Of a stretch of DNA of 64,000 nucleotides, positions 8,382-21,645 are shown in pieces; the first letter of the stretch is position 1; every line of letters starts with the position of its first letter. The DNA is taken from the NCBI RefSeq assembly GCF_004353915.1, contig NZ_SMRP01000019.1:62001-126000 (forward strand), written 5' to 3'. This DNA comes from Paraburkholderia silviterrae. GTDB lineage: Bacteria; Pseudomonadota; Gammaproteobacteria; Burkholderiales; Burkholderiaceae. The notes under the pieces were generated by a model. That model ran no database searches. It worked only from the letters and a program-made list of their open reading frames with translations, and was not told where the DNA came from. The position numbers and the translations under genes were made by a program.

Positions 8382-9605
8382 GTGAAACCTCTACTGCTCT
8401 CGCACTTCACCGCCACCAGCTGCCTCGGGCGCGGGCTCGACGCGACGCTCGACGCGCTGCGCCGCCAGCGCGGCGGCCTCACGCCGTGCGATTTCGAGCG
8501 CGCGGAGCTCGACACCTGGATCGGCGCGGTAGAGGGCGTCGAAGCCGAGCCGCTGCGCCCCGATCTGGCCGATTACGCGTGCCGCAACAACCGTCTCGCG
8601 CAGCTCGGCCTCACGCAGGACGGCTTCGCGGGGCACGTCGAGCGGACCATCGCCCGGTATGGCGCGGACCGCGTGGGCGTGTTCGTTGGCACGAGCACGA
8701 GCGGCATCCTCGAAACCGAGCACGCCTACCGCCAGCTCGACCCGCAAACCGGCGCGCTGCCCCCGGGGTTCCGCTACGCAGAAACCCACAACCCCTATGC
8801 CGTGGCCTCGTTCGTGCGCGCGTATTTCGCGCTGCGCGGCCCGGCCATGGCGATCTCCTCGGCGTGCTCGTCGGGGGCGAAGGTGTTCGGCTCCGCGCGC
8901 CGCATGATCGAAGCGGGGCTCATCGACGCCGCTGTCGTGGGCGGTGTCGATTCGCTGTGCCTCACGACGCTGTACGGCTTCAATTCGCTCGAACTGCTCT
9001 CGCGCAAGCCGTGCCGGCCGTTCGACGTGGCGCGCGACGGCATCTCGATTGGCGAGGCGGCGGCGTTCGCGCTCGTCGAGCGCTTGCCCGAGGCCCGCGA
9101 GACGGTCGATGAGAACGCCGTGCTACTGCTCGGCGTGGGCGAATCGAGCGACGCGCATCACATGTCGTCGCCGCATCCCGAAGGGCTCGGCGCGCGCGCG
9201 GCCATCGAGCAGGCGCTTGCGACGGCGGGCATCGCGCCAGCCGAGGTCGGCTACATCAACCTGCACGGCACCGCGACGCCGAGCAACGACGCCGCGGAGA
9301 GCCTCGCGGTGCGCGCCCTCTTCGAGGGCACGCCGTGCAGCTCGACCAAGGGCGCGACCGGTCACACGCTGGGCGCGGCGGGCGCGCTGGAGGCCGTGGT
9401 GTGCGCGCTTGCGCTGCGCCACCGCTTCGTGCCCGCCGGCGTGAACACAACGCAGCCCGACCCTGCACTCGGCCTCGACTATGTGCTGCAAAGCCGCGAT
9501 GCCGACGTGCACACCGTTCTCAGCAATTCGTTCGGCTTCGGCGGCACGAATTGCAGCCTGATTTTTGGCCGCGCGGACCATGCGCTGCACGAGCCGCGAG
9601 CGTGA
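8382..9605 (+). CDS. Beta-ketoacyl-ACP synthase (ApeO-like)
   Basis: A 407-residue ketosynthase of the FabB/FabF type. I place the start at the GTG at 8382 (VKPLLLSHFTATSCLG), since family members begin there; the frame is open upstream to 8271. The active-site Cys lies in AISSACSSGAKVFG, the two His residues in LHGTATPSNDAAE and GATGHTLGAAGALEA, and the C-terminal motif is SNSFGFGGTNCSLIFG. It would condense malonyl-ACP with the growing aryl-polyene chain. It forms a pair with the next gene, a ketosynthase-like chain-length partner, as in other type II polyene systems. The gap of about 75 bases from the deacetylase is larger than elsewhere in the operon. Confidence 0.9.
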   Translation: MKPLLLSHFTATSCLGRGLDATLDALRRQRGGLTPCDFERAELDTWIGAVEGVEAEPLRPDLADYACRNNRLAQLGLTQDGFAGHVERTIARYGADRVGVFVGTSTSGILETEHAYRQLDPQTGALPPGFRYAETHNPYAVASFVRAYFALRGPAMAISSACSSGAKVFGSARRMIEAGLIDAAVVGGVDSLCLTTLYGFNSLELLSRKPCRPFDVARDGISIGEAAAFALVERLPEARETVDENAVLLLGVGESSDAHHMSSPHPEGLGARAAIEQALATAGIAPAEVGYINLHGTATPSNDAAESLAVRALFEGTPCSSTKGATGHTLGAAGALEAVVCALALRHRFVPAGVNTTQPDPALGLDYVLQSRDADVHTVLSNSFGFGGTNCSLIFGRADHALHEPRA

Positions 9606-9612
9606 ACCCGCC

Positions 9613-10455
9613 ATGAAATTGCGAGCCTCCATCGAAAGCATCGGCCTGATCGGGCCCGGCCTCGCCAGCTGGCCGCAGGCCGCCGACGTCCTCGCGGGCC
9701 GCGCGCCGTGGATTAGCGCGCGCACCGAGCTGCCGCCGGCCGCGGGTCTGCCGAGCGCCGAGCGGCGCCGCGCCGCGCCGGTCGTGAAAACCGCGCTGGC
9801 CGTGGGCCATGAAGCCGTGGCCGCGAGCGGCCGCGACGGCGCCACGCTCGCCACCGTATTCGCCGCGTCGGGCGGCGACGGTCAGAACTGCCATGCGATC
9901 TGCGAAATGCTCGCGGGCGACGACCGCCAGATCTCGCCCACGCGCTTTCACAACTCGGTGCACAACGCGGCAGCCGGCTACTGGAGCATCGCGGCGCACG
10001 CGCGGGCCACCTCGAACGTGCTGTGCGCGCACGACGGCAGCTTCGCCGCGGGTCTGCTGGAGAGCCTGTGCCAGATCGCCGTGGACGGCGTGCCGAGCCT
10101 GCTGATCGCCTACGAGACCGACTATCCCGAGCCGCTGCACACGGTGCGGCCGATTGCCGACGCGTTCGGCGTGGCGCTCGTGCTCGCGCCGGCAACCGAT
10201 GACGATGCCAACGCGCAAGTGCCCGCAAACGCGCTGGCGTGCATCGAAGTGAAGCTCACCGACGCGCCGGTCACTACGCTCGCCTCACCCGAGCTCGAAG
10301 CCCTGCGCGCCGACAATCCCGCCGCGCGCGGGCTGCCGCTGCTCGAAGCGATTGCGGCGGGGCGCGCGGCGAGCGTGGTGATCGACTATCTGCCTGAGAC
10401 GCGCGTGCGCATCGACGTGACGCCGCCGGGCACGCACGCGGAGCGCTCGCGATGA
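9613..10455 (+). CDS. Ketosynthase-like chain-length-factor protein (PF13723 type)
   Basis: A 280-residue protein 7 bases downstream of the ketosynthase. It has the shortened ketosynthase fold of the Ketoacyl-synt_2 family, including FAASGGDGQNCHAICEML, a segment FHNSVHNAAAGYWSIA, and LCAHDGSFAAGLLESLCQ where a catalytic Cys would otherwise lie. In aryl-polyene and flexirubin systems such a protein forms a heterodimer with the active ketosynthase and influences chain length. The stop overlaps the next start by ATGA. The ATG at 9613 is preferred over the upstream in-frame one, which lies inside the ketosynthase gene. Confidence 0.82.
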   Translation: MKLRASIESIGLIGPGLASWPQAADVLAGRAPWISARTELPPAAGLPSAERRRAAPVVKTALAVGHEAVAASGRDGATLATVFAASGGDGQNCHAICEMLAGDDRQISPTRFHNSVHNAAAGYWSIAAHARATSNVLCAHDGSFAAGLLESLCQIAVDGVPSLLIAYETDYPEPLHTVRPIADAFGVALVLAPATDDDANAQVPANALACIEVKLTDAPVTTLASPELEALRADNPAARGLPLLEAIAAGRAASVVIDYLPETRVRIDVTPPGTHAERSR

Positions 10456-11036
10456 CGCAAGACGTTTTGCATGGCGCGCCGCCCGATGCATTGCCCGGCA
10501 CGACGGCCGCAACGCCCTCGACGTCCCATGCCGCGCCGCTCGGGCGTGCGTGGATCGCCGCGCACATTCCGCACAGCGGCGCGATGTGCCTGCTCGACAG
10601 CGTGGACGCCTGGGACGACGCGCACATCCGCTGCACGGCAACGAGCCACCGCGACGCGCACAACCCGCTGCGTTCGCAGGGCCGGCTGGCCTCGGTCTGC
10701 GGTATCGAGTACGCGGCGCAGGCGATGGCCGTGCATGGCGCGCTCGCCGGCATGCGCGACGGCGTTCCGGACCAGCCTCAGGCAGGCAGGCCGCGCGTGG
10801 GCTATCTCGCGAGCGTGCGCGGCGTCGAAGCCCGCGTCGCCCGCCTCGATACGTTCGAGGCGCCGCTCACCGTGGAAGCCGAGCGCATGAGCGGCGACGG
10901 CAACACCGTCCTCTACGGCTTCACGCTTCGCTGCGGCGACGAGGTGCTGCTGACCGGGCGCGCCGCCGTGATGCTCGACGCGTCCGGCGCGCTCGCCCGG
11001 GCCACCGATAACAGTCTCAAGGGAGAACCGACATGA
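10452..11036 (+). CDS. Hot-dog-fold 3-hydroxyacyl-ACP dehydratase (ApeP-like)
   Basis: A 194-residue protein with the ApeP/FabZ-like pattern AAHIPHSGAMCLLDSVDAWDD at about residue 33, carrying the His, and then GRLASVCGIEYAAQAMAVHGAL. It probably dehydrates 3-hydroxyacyl-ACP intermediates of the polyene, in addition to the dehydratase domain fused to the ligase; aryl-polyene clusters commonly have two such activities. The start overlaps the previous stop by ATGA and its own stop overlaps the next start (ATGA). In many clusters a FabG-type ketoreductase follows here, but none is present in this window. Confidence 0.85.
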   Translation: MTQDVLHGAPPDALPGTTAATPSTSHAAPLGRAWIAAHIPHSGAMCLLDSVDAWDDAHIRCTATSHRDAHNPLRSQGRLASVCGIEYAAQAMAVHGALAGMRDGVPDQPQAGRPRVGYLASVRGVEARVARLDTFEAPLTVEAERMSGDGNTVLYGFTLRCGDEVLLTGRAAVMLDASGALARATDNSLKGEPT

Positions 11037-11338
11037 AAACACGTCAAAGCGCACGTCAACTCGTTCTGGCCGCGCTGCTGCTCGGCATGGCGAGCTCGGC
11101 CGCCTACGCCGACCTCCACGAAGTGAAGGAGAACATCAAGCACGACTCGAAAGAGGCCGCGGCGAAGACCGGCCACGCCGCGCGCGACTTCGGCCACGCC
11201 ACCGCCCATGCGGCGAAGACAGTCGGCCACGGCATCGCGAACGCCTCGCGCGAAGGCTGGGACGCCACCAAGCGCACCACGAAACGCGTGTTCCACAAGG
11301 ACGAAAGCAGCCGGGACACGAGCAAGACCGAGACGTGA
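11033..11338 (+). CDS. Small secreted Lys/His/Ala-rich protein at the end of the pigment operon
   Basis: A 101-residue protein with a classical signal peptide (MKTRQSARQLVLAALLLGMA, cleavage near SSAAYA-D). The mature part is a charged amphipathic helix-like sequence with repeats such as KTGHAARDFGHATAHAAKTV and no Cys. The ATGA overlap with the dehydratase ties it to the operon. I do not recognise the family; the composition resembles periplasmic helical proteins of unknown role. Confidence 0.7.
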   Translation: MKTRQSARQLVLAALLLGMASSAAYADLHEVKENIKHDSKEAAAKTGHAARDFGHATAHAAKTVGHGIANASREGWDATKRTTKRVFHKDESSRDTSKTET

Positions 11339-11628
11339 TGCCGTGATGCACGCCTGACGCCCCGCCAGCGGCCTTCAAACCCGCCGCAAACCCGCTAATT
11401 CCCTCCCCCGAACGGCCAATTTACCCGTCTTGCGCCCGCGACAAGGCAAAATACGGGTTTTGAGCCCGCGCCGGGCTCATGTTTTTCCTGCCGGCTGCCG
11501 CTCGCGGGGGCTCGAACGCGCTCCCCGCCGTCACACGCTGGACGTCCCCATGACGTACCGTGAGCGCCTCGACGCGAGGCCGGCCGGACCGCTCGCCCCA
11601 AGCGCGCGAGCCCACTGGAGCTGTTTTG

Positions 11629-12237
11629 ATGACCGAAACCAAAATTTCCTTCGCGGGCAGGCTCTCGCTTGCCTTCGGATCGTTCTTCGCCATCCTCGGC
11701 AACGCCGAGCTGGCCGCCGGCGTGCGCCGCCTGCGCAACGGCGAAACCATCGCACCCGCTGCCGCGCCGCGCACCCCGGCTCCGGCCGCCGCGCCCGTCG
11801 CCAAGCCCGCGCCTGCGCCTGCACCCGCCCCGGCCCCCGCGCCCGCCATCGAAGAAGCCAGCCCGCAATCGGCACTACAGTTGCTGGGCCTGCTCCAGCG
11901 CAACGCCCGCTTCGTCGACTTCGTCGAGGAGGACATCGCCAATTACGGCGACGCCGATATCGGCGCGGCCGCACGCCTCGTGCACGAGGGCTGCCGCGCG
12001 ACGCTGCGCGAGCACTTCACGATCCGCCCGGTGCGCACGGAGGCCGAAGGCAGCCGCGTGACCATCGCCGAAGGCTTCGACGCCACTGCCATCCGCCTGA
12101 CCGGCAACGTGGTCGGCGCCGCGCCGTACAACGGCACGATCAGCCACCGCGGCTGGCGCGTCGAGGACGTCAAGCTGCCCAAGCTCGTGAAGACGCACGA
12201 CGCCAAGGTCATCGCACCGGCGGAGGTGGAACTGTGA
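11629..12237 (+). CDS. DUF2760 protein
   Basis: A 202-residue protein starting at the ATG at 11629. It has an N-terminal hydrophobic segment (ISFAGRLSLAFGSFFAILGN), a Pro/Ala linker (about residues 45-70), and a conserved C-terminal domain from SALQLLGLLQRNARFVDF to WRVEDVKLPKL. This fits the DUF2760 family, which recurs directly upstream of Hsp70-like genes in beta- and gammaproteobacteria. No function is established. The stop overlaps the GTG start of the next gene (GTGA), so coupled translation and a joint role with the Hsp70-like proteins are likely. Confidence 0.85.
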   Translation: MTETKISFAGRLSLAFGSFFAILGNAELAAGVRRLRNGETIAPAAAPRTPAPAAAPVAKPAPAPAPAPAPAPAIEEASPQSALQLLGLLQRNARFVDFVEEDIANYGDADIGAAARLVHEGCRATLREHFTIRPVRTEAEGSRVTIAEGFDATAIRLTGNVVGAAPYNGTISHRGWRVEDVKLPKLVKTHDAKVIAPAEVEL

Positions 12238-14087
12238 GCGAACCGCGTTATTCCATCGGCGTCGACCTCGGCACGACGCATTGCGCCCTGTCCTACGTCG
12301 ACCTCGCCGGCAGTGACGGCGAAAAAGCCACCCAGGGCGTGCTCGCCGTCACGCAATTGACCGCGCCCGGCGCGATCGAGTCGCCCGAGCTGCTGCCCTC
12401 GTTCCTCTACCTGCCCAACGCGGGCGAGCTGTCGCCTGGCGACCTCACGCTGCCCTGGACCGCCACGCGCGAGTACGCCGTGGGCGAAATGGCGCGCAGC
12501 CGCGGCGCCGGCACGCCCATCCGCCTCGTGTCGAGCGCGAAGAGCTGGCTGTGCCATCCGGGCGTGGACCGCCGCGCCGCGACCCTGCCCAACGACGCGC
12601 CGCCCGAAGTCGCGCGCGTCTCGCCGCTCGAAAGCTCGATCCGCTACCTCACGCACCTGCGCGAAGCGTGGAACCAGGCGCACCCCGACGCGCCGTTCGC
12701 CGAGCAGGACGTGACCGTCACGATCCCGGCCTCGTTCGATCCGGCCGCGCGCGAACTCACCGCCGAAGCCGCGCAGGCCGCCGGCTACACGCGCATGACG
12801 CTGCTGGAGGAACCCCAGGCCGCCCTCTATAGCTGGATCCAGAAGAGCGGCGGCGCGTGGCGCAAGGAAGTCAAGGTCGGCGACATCATCCTCGTGGTGG
12901 ACGTGGGCGGCGGCACGACCGACCTCTCGCTGATCGCCGTGGTCGAGCGCGAAGGCAACCTGGAGCTGCATCGCGTGGCCGTGGGCGAGCACATCCTGCT
13001 CGGCGGCGACAACATGGATCTCGCGCTCGCCCACGTGGTCGCGCGCAAGCTCGCGGCGCAGGGCACCCAGGCCGATCCGTGGCAGTTGCGCGCGCTCACC
13101 TACGCGTGCCGCTCGGCCAAGGAGACGCTGCTCTCCGACCCGAGCGTGGAGACCGTGCCCCTCGTCGTGCCGAGCCGCGGCTCGAAGCTGATCGGCGGCT
13201 CGATCCGCACCGAGCTCACGCGCACCGAACTCACGCAGATCATCCTCGAAGGCTTCTTCCCGCAGGTGGACGCGGCGGCACGGCCCGTCACGCGCGCCCG
13301 CGCCGGCCTCACGCAGCTCGGCCTGCCCTACGCGCAGGACGCGGGCGTGACCCGCCACCTCGCGGCGTTCCTCGGCCGCCAGGTGGGTGCGCTCGCGGAA
13401 CTCGAAGGCTTCGGTGCGCCCGTGGCGAGCGCCCAGGGCGCGAGCTTCCTGCATCCCACGGCGGTGCTGTTCAACGGCGGCGTGTTCAAGTCGTCGCTGC
13501 TTTCGGAGCGCGTGCTCGAGATCCTCAACGGCTGGCTGGCAGCCGAAGGCGCGCCGGCCGCACGACTGCTGGGCGGCGCGGACCTCGACCTCGCGGTCGC
13601 GCGCGGCGCGGCGTACTACGGCTATGTGAAGCGCGGCAAGGGCGTACGCATTCGCGGAGGCACGGCGCGCGCGTATTACGTGGCGATCGAGTCGGCCATG
13701 CCCGCGGTGCCGGGCCTCGAGCCGCCGGTCTCGGCGCTGTGCGTCGCGCCCTTCGGCATGGAGGAAGGCACCGACGCGGCCCTGCCGCCGCAGGAATTCG
13801 GCCTCGTGGTGGGCGAGCCGGTGCATTTCCGCTTCTTCGGCTCCTCGGTGCGCCGCCAGGACCAGGTGGGCACGCTGCTCGACTACTGGTCGGCGGAAGA
13901 GCTTCAGGAGCTCGAAGAGATCCAGGCCACGCTGCCTTCCGAAGGCCGTACGCCCGGCGAGGTCGTGCCGGTCAAGCTGCACGCGCGCGTGACCGAAGCC
14001 GGGACGCTGGAGCTCGAGGCCGTGCCGAGCGGCAGCACCGAGCGCTGGAAGGTCGAATTCGACGTGCGCGGCAACGCTAGCGCCTGA
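12234..14087 (+). CDS. Hsp70-family ATPase 1 of the DUF2760 module
   Basis: A 617-residue DnaK-like protein from the GTG at 12234; the long open frame upstream is a shadow of DUF2760. The actin-fold nucleotide motifs are present: phosphate-1 IGVDLGTTHCAL (residues 8-19), phosphate-2 VVDVGGGTTDLSL (about 220-232) and an adenosine-site segment LFNGGVFKSSLL (about 410). The C-terminal part is shorter and different from the DnaK substrate domain and lacks the acidic EEVD-like lid tail. No dnaJ or grpE lies nearby, so it is not a housekeeping chaperone operon. It is followed after 26 bases by a second, divergent Hsp70-like gene. Confidence 0.9.
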   Translation: MSEPRYSIGVDLGTTHCALSYVDLAGSDGEKATQGVLAVTQLTAPGAIESPELLPSFLYLPNAGELSPGDLTLPWTATREYAVGEMARSRGAGTPIRLVSSAKSWLCHPGVDRRAATLPNDAPPEVARVSPLESSIRYLTHLREAWNQAHPDAPFAEQDVTVTIPASFDPAARELTAEAAQAAGYTRMTLLEEPQAALYSWIQKSGGAWRKEVKVGDIILVVDVGGGTTDLSLIAVVEREGNLELHRVAVGEHILLGGDNMDLALAHVVARKLAAQGTQADPWQLRALTYACRSAKETLLSDPSVETVPLVVPSRGSKLIGGSIRTELTRTELTQIILEGFFPQVDAAARPVTRARAGLTQLGLPYAQDAGVTRHLAAFLGRQVGALAELEGFGAPVASAQGASFLHPTAVLFNGGVFKSSLLSERVLEILNGWLAAEGAPAARLLGGADLDLAVARGAAYYGYVKRGKGVRIRGGTARAYYVAIESAMPAVPGLEPPVSALCVAPFGMEEGTDAALPPQEFGLVVGEPVHFRFFGSSVRRQDQVGTLLDYWSAEELQELEEIQATLPSEGRTPGEVVPVKLHARVTEAGTLELEAVPSGSTERWKVEFDVRGNASA

Positions 14088-14113
14088 ATCGGCCCAACCG
14101 TCTCTTGAGCACG

Positions 14114-16957
<2,844 letters not shown>

Positions 16958-17021
16958 ACACTCCGCGCGCCACGCGAACGCCGCTCACGGCGAGCGGCCG
17001 GACCACGCGGGACGGTGCCCG

Positions 17022-17079
17022 ATAAAAAATCCCCGCGCTCCAGGTCGTTCATTGCGAACGCCGGATTACGCGGGGATTT
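17022..17079 (-). terminator. Rho-independent terminator of argG
   Basis: On the minus strand an 11-bp perfect stem (AAATCCCCGCG at 17027-17037 pairing with CGCGGGGATTT at 17069-17079) is followed by a run of T residues (complement of 17023-17029). It lies about 50 bases past the argG stop and also separates it from the convergent Hsp70 operon. Confidence 0.75.
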
Positions 17080-17130
17080 GCGGCTTGCGGACCGCAACGG
17101 CGCCAGGCGCCGCGCGGTCCACCCGCCGAT

Positions 17131-19279
<2,149 letters not shown>

Positions 19280-19747
19280 TGCGCGTCTCCTTTACGCGGT
19301 GCGGAAGGGCATGTTTTTGCGGATCGAGACAACACGCAGATCGGCCGCGTCGTGCGGCAGAAACACCCGGTCCACGACCGACAGCACAGCGCGCGTGAGC
19401 GGCGCACCGCGCTAGTTGATGGGAATAGCCATCGACCACGAGCGAGTAAGGCCAGGCGCAGCGTAACAGAACTCCTGCCCGCCTCCGGTCTCGCGAGATC
19501 AAACGAATCGTTCGACCGCAACGAGCGAGTCCGGGACGTGCGTATCGGCATCTTGAGTCGGGCGCGCATCGATGACCGGCTCGACCCACTCGGCGAGATA
19601 GTCGAAATTGCGGTTGAAGTTCCGCGCGGGCAGCGGTGGGGTACGCTCGATCGCCCACCCCACTCCACACGTTCGCAGCGCCTCCAAACAAGGCGGACGC
19701 CCCGGCCGGTCCCGAAGCGCCCGCGAACCTCAGCGGCCCCCTCCCGC
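19280..19747 (-). pseudogene. Decayed coding sequence upstream of the PAAR gene
   Basis: One minus-strand frame reads protein-like segments separated by stops: PARNFNRNFDYLAEWVEPV (within 19499-19687), then EFCYAAPGLTRSWSMAIPIN, then TRAVLSVVDRVFLPHDAADL and SIRKNMPFRTA just before the PAAR ribosome-binding site. Two in-frame stops (near 19500 and 19413) break it. The position suggests a former partner of the PAAR protein, but I cannot name the family. Confidence 0.35.
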
Positions 19748-21142
19748 TCAATTCCCCGCACTCACCTCGACGGTCTGCACGGCCGGATGCGCCACGGCGC
19801 CCTCCTGCGGCAGCGCCCAGCCGAGCCAGCGCGCACGATGCGCGAGCACCAGCATGAACGCCAGCGCCGCGAGCGCGCCGAAGGTCGCAAAACCCATCTG
19901 ATAGCTGCCCGTGCTTTCTCGCGCGATGCCCATGACCACCGGCAGATAGAACCCGCCAATGCCGCCCGCCGCGCCCACGATGCCCGACATCAGGCCCGTG
20001 CGGCCGTGCCAGCGGCGCGGCACGAGCTGGAAGGTCGCGCCGTTGCCGAGGCCGAAGCACACATAGGTGAGCGCGAGCAGCGCGATGCCGGCGGAAAGCG
20101 GCGGCATCCACGCGGCGAACGCGAAATCGCACAGCGAGATGGCCGCGAGCAGCAGCACGAGCGCGCGCACGCCCGAGATACGGTCGGCGATCAGCCCGCC
20201 GACGGGGCGCACCATCGCACCCGTGAGCGCGAGCAGCGACATGATCACGCCGGCCTCGAGCTTGGGCACCTGATAGAGCGAGACGAGCAGCGTCGTGACA
20301 TACGACGACATGCCCACGAAGCCGCCGAAAGTGATGCTGTACACGAGCATGATGACCCAGGTGTCGCCTTCGGCGAGTACGCCGCGATAGTGGCGCGGCA
20401 GCACGGCAATCGCGAGCAGCGCGCCCATCACGGGCAGCAGCAACACGCCGGTCTTGCCGGCGCCGAACACGCCCGCATGCACGGCGAGCACGAGCGCAAT
20501 CAGGCCCGCCAGCGTGACGAAAAACGCGCGCAGCGCCTGCGCCGCGCTGCCCGACTTCTGGCCGAGATCGCGGGCCCAGAAGCACACGGCCGTCGCGGCG
20601 AGACCGAGCAGCGGCAGCGCCGCGCCCGTGGCATGCATCCAGCCGTGGCTGTTGGCGAGCCCCGGAAACAGGAAGCCGTCGAGCACCGCGCCGATATTGC
20701 CGGCGGCAGCGAGCCCGAGCACGAGGCCCTGCACCTTCGGCGGATAGTTGCTGCCCGCCATCGGCAGCGCCACCGCGAAGCTCGCGCCGCCCACACCCAG
20801 CAGCACGCCGAGCACGAGCAGCAGCGTATAGGACGGCGCGACCGGCATCAGCGGCAGCACGAGCGCGGGAATCGCCGAAAGCGCGATGCCCATCAGCGCG
20901 ACCTTGCGGCCGTCGCAGGCCTGGTAGAGATTGCCGAGTGTCACGCGCAGAATGGCCGCGCCCAGCACCGGCACCGCGACGAGCAGGCCGAGCTCGGCCG
21001 GCGTCATCTTGATGTCCTTCTGGATGAACGGCGCGAGCGGGCCGAACATCACCCACACCGTAAAGCCAGTGTCGAAATACAGAAAACACGCGACCAGCGC
21101 GCGCCAGTTGCCACTCTTTAGCGAACTCAAAAGTTCTTTCAC
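19748..21142 (-). CDS. NarK/NasA-type MFS nitrate/nitrite transporter
   Basis: A 464-residue major facilitator protein with twelve predicted TM segments. Features of the nitrate/nitrite porter family include GNLYQACDGRKVALMGIAL in the 2-3 loop, the Gly-rich segment GLAAAGNIGAV, RPVGGLIADRISG in the second half, and GLGNGATFQLVPRRW, which matches the NarK signature region. It likely imports nitrate or exchanges nitrate for nitrite. No nitrate or nitrite reductase gene is adjacent in the window, so the pathway context is missing. The 5' leader carries a large terminator hairpin and an ANTAR-like hexaloop, which points to nitrate-dependent antitermination. Confidence 0.85.
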   Translation of the reverse strand: MKELLSSLKSGNWRALVACFLYFDTGFTVWVMFGPLAPFIQKDIKMTPAELGLLVAVPVLGAAILRVTLGNLYQACDGRKVALMGIALSAIPALVLPLMPVAPSYTLLLVLGVLLGVGGASFAVALPMAGSNYPPKVQGLVLGLAAAGNIGAVLDGFLFPGLANSHGWMHATGAALPLLGLAATAVCFWARDLGQKSGSAAQALRAFFVTLAGLIALVLAVHAGVFGAGKTGVLLLPVMGALLAIAVLPRHYRGVLAEGDTWVIMLVYSITFGGFVGMSSYVTTLLVSLYQVPKLEAGVIMSLLALTGAMVRPVGGLIADRISGVRALVLLLAAISLCDFAFAAWMPPLSAGIALLALTYVCFGLGNGATFQLVPRRWHGRTGLMSGIVGAAGGIGGFYLPVVMGIARESTGSYQMGFATFGALAALAFMLVLAHRARWLGWALPQEGAVAHPAVQTVEVSAGN

Positions 21143-21220
21143 GAGGCTCTCTCCAGGTAATGAGTCTCGGCACGCCTGCGGCGCCCGGGTTCCGTTACTT
21201 CGTAGTCCGATTCAAAGGCG

Positions 21221-21295
21221 AAAACAAAACGGCGTCCCGAAGCGCATCCGCATGAAGCCGTTGCGCTCCATGGGATGCCACCTCGGGACGCCGTT
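21221..21295 (-). terminator. Large leader terminator hairpin upstream of the NarK-type gene
   Basis: On the minus strand a 13-bp perfect outer stem (21228-21240 with 21283-21295, core AACGGCGTCCCGA) encloses further pairing (GCATCC with GGATGC, CATGGAGC with GCTTCATG around loop GCAACG). It is followed by TTTTGTTTT. It sits about 80 bases before the transporter start, in the untranslated leader, so it should block transcription unless antiterminated. Confidence 0.7.
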
Positions 21296-21344
21296 GCCCC
21301 GCTTTGTTCGTCGCAATCGTCCCGCTTCCGCGTGACGAGCTGAA

Positions 21345-21368
21345 ATCGCCGAGGCCGTCATTGGCCTC
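21345..21368 (-). promoter_or_regulatory. ANTAR-type hexaloop hairpin in the NarK leader
   Basis: On the minus strand GAGGCC-AATGAC-GGCCTC forms a 6-7 bp stem with a six-base loop that has A at position 1 and G at position 4. That is the loop signature of RNA sites bound by ANTAR proteins such as NasR/NasT. It lies about 50 bases before the leader terminator. I did not find a convincing second hexaloop, which the classical two-hairpin site would have. Confidence 0.4.
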
Positions 21369-21645
21369 GCGGGGTATCAAGCAATACGTATGCCAGTGAC
21401 AGAGGGAAATGAAATGTGATGACCGCAACGGCTTGCGACACGGGCCGCGCGCGGGTGGCCGCGTTTTCGTGACGGAACGTCCGGGACGCGCATCGAGCAG
21501 CGCAACCCACTGTTGATGTGCGATTCATGAAAGCTGCTGGTGCACTGCAGCGTAACCGCGCACCAGAGCCGGGCGCGGGTGCCTCCCACGCGGCGACCTA
21601 TTATTGAATCGAGCGAAGTGCTCGGCCTCGCACTGGAGGCACATC

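Noticed and set aside
11430-12233. In-frame N-terminal extension of the first Hsp70-like protein
   Set aside because: The extension is antisense-like low-complexity sequence in another frame of DUF2760; the GTG at 12234 with GTGA overlap is the natural start.
12857-14080. A long second open frame (407 codons) inside the first Hsp70-like gene
   Set aside because: It is Arg/Ala/Gly-rich and only reflects the high GC of the real gene; it has no domain or start signal.
21321-21341. Second hairpin in the NarK leader as the other ANTAR hexaloop
   Set aside because: The best stem here closes on a GGAA tetraloop, not a six-base loop with A1 and G4.
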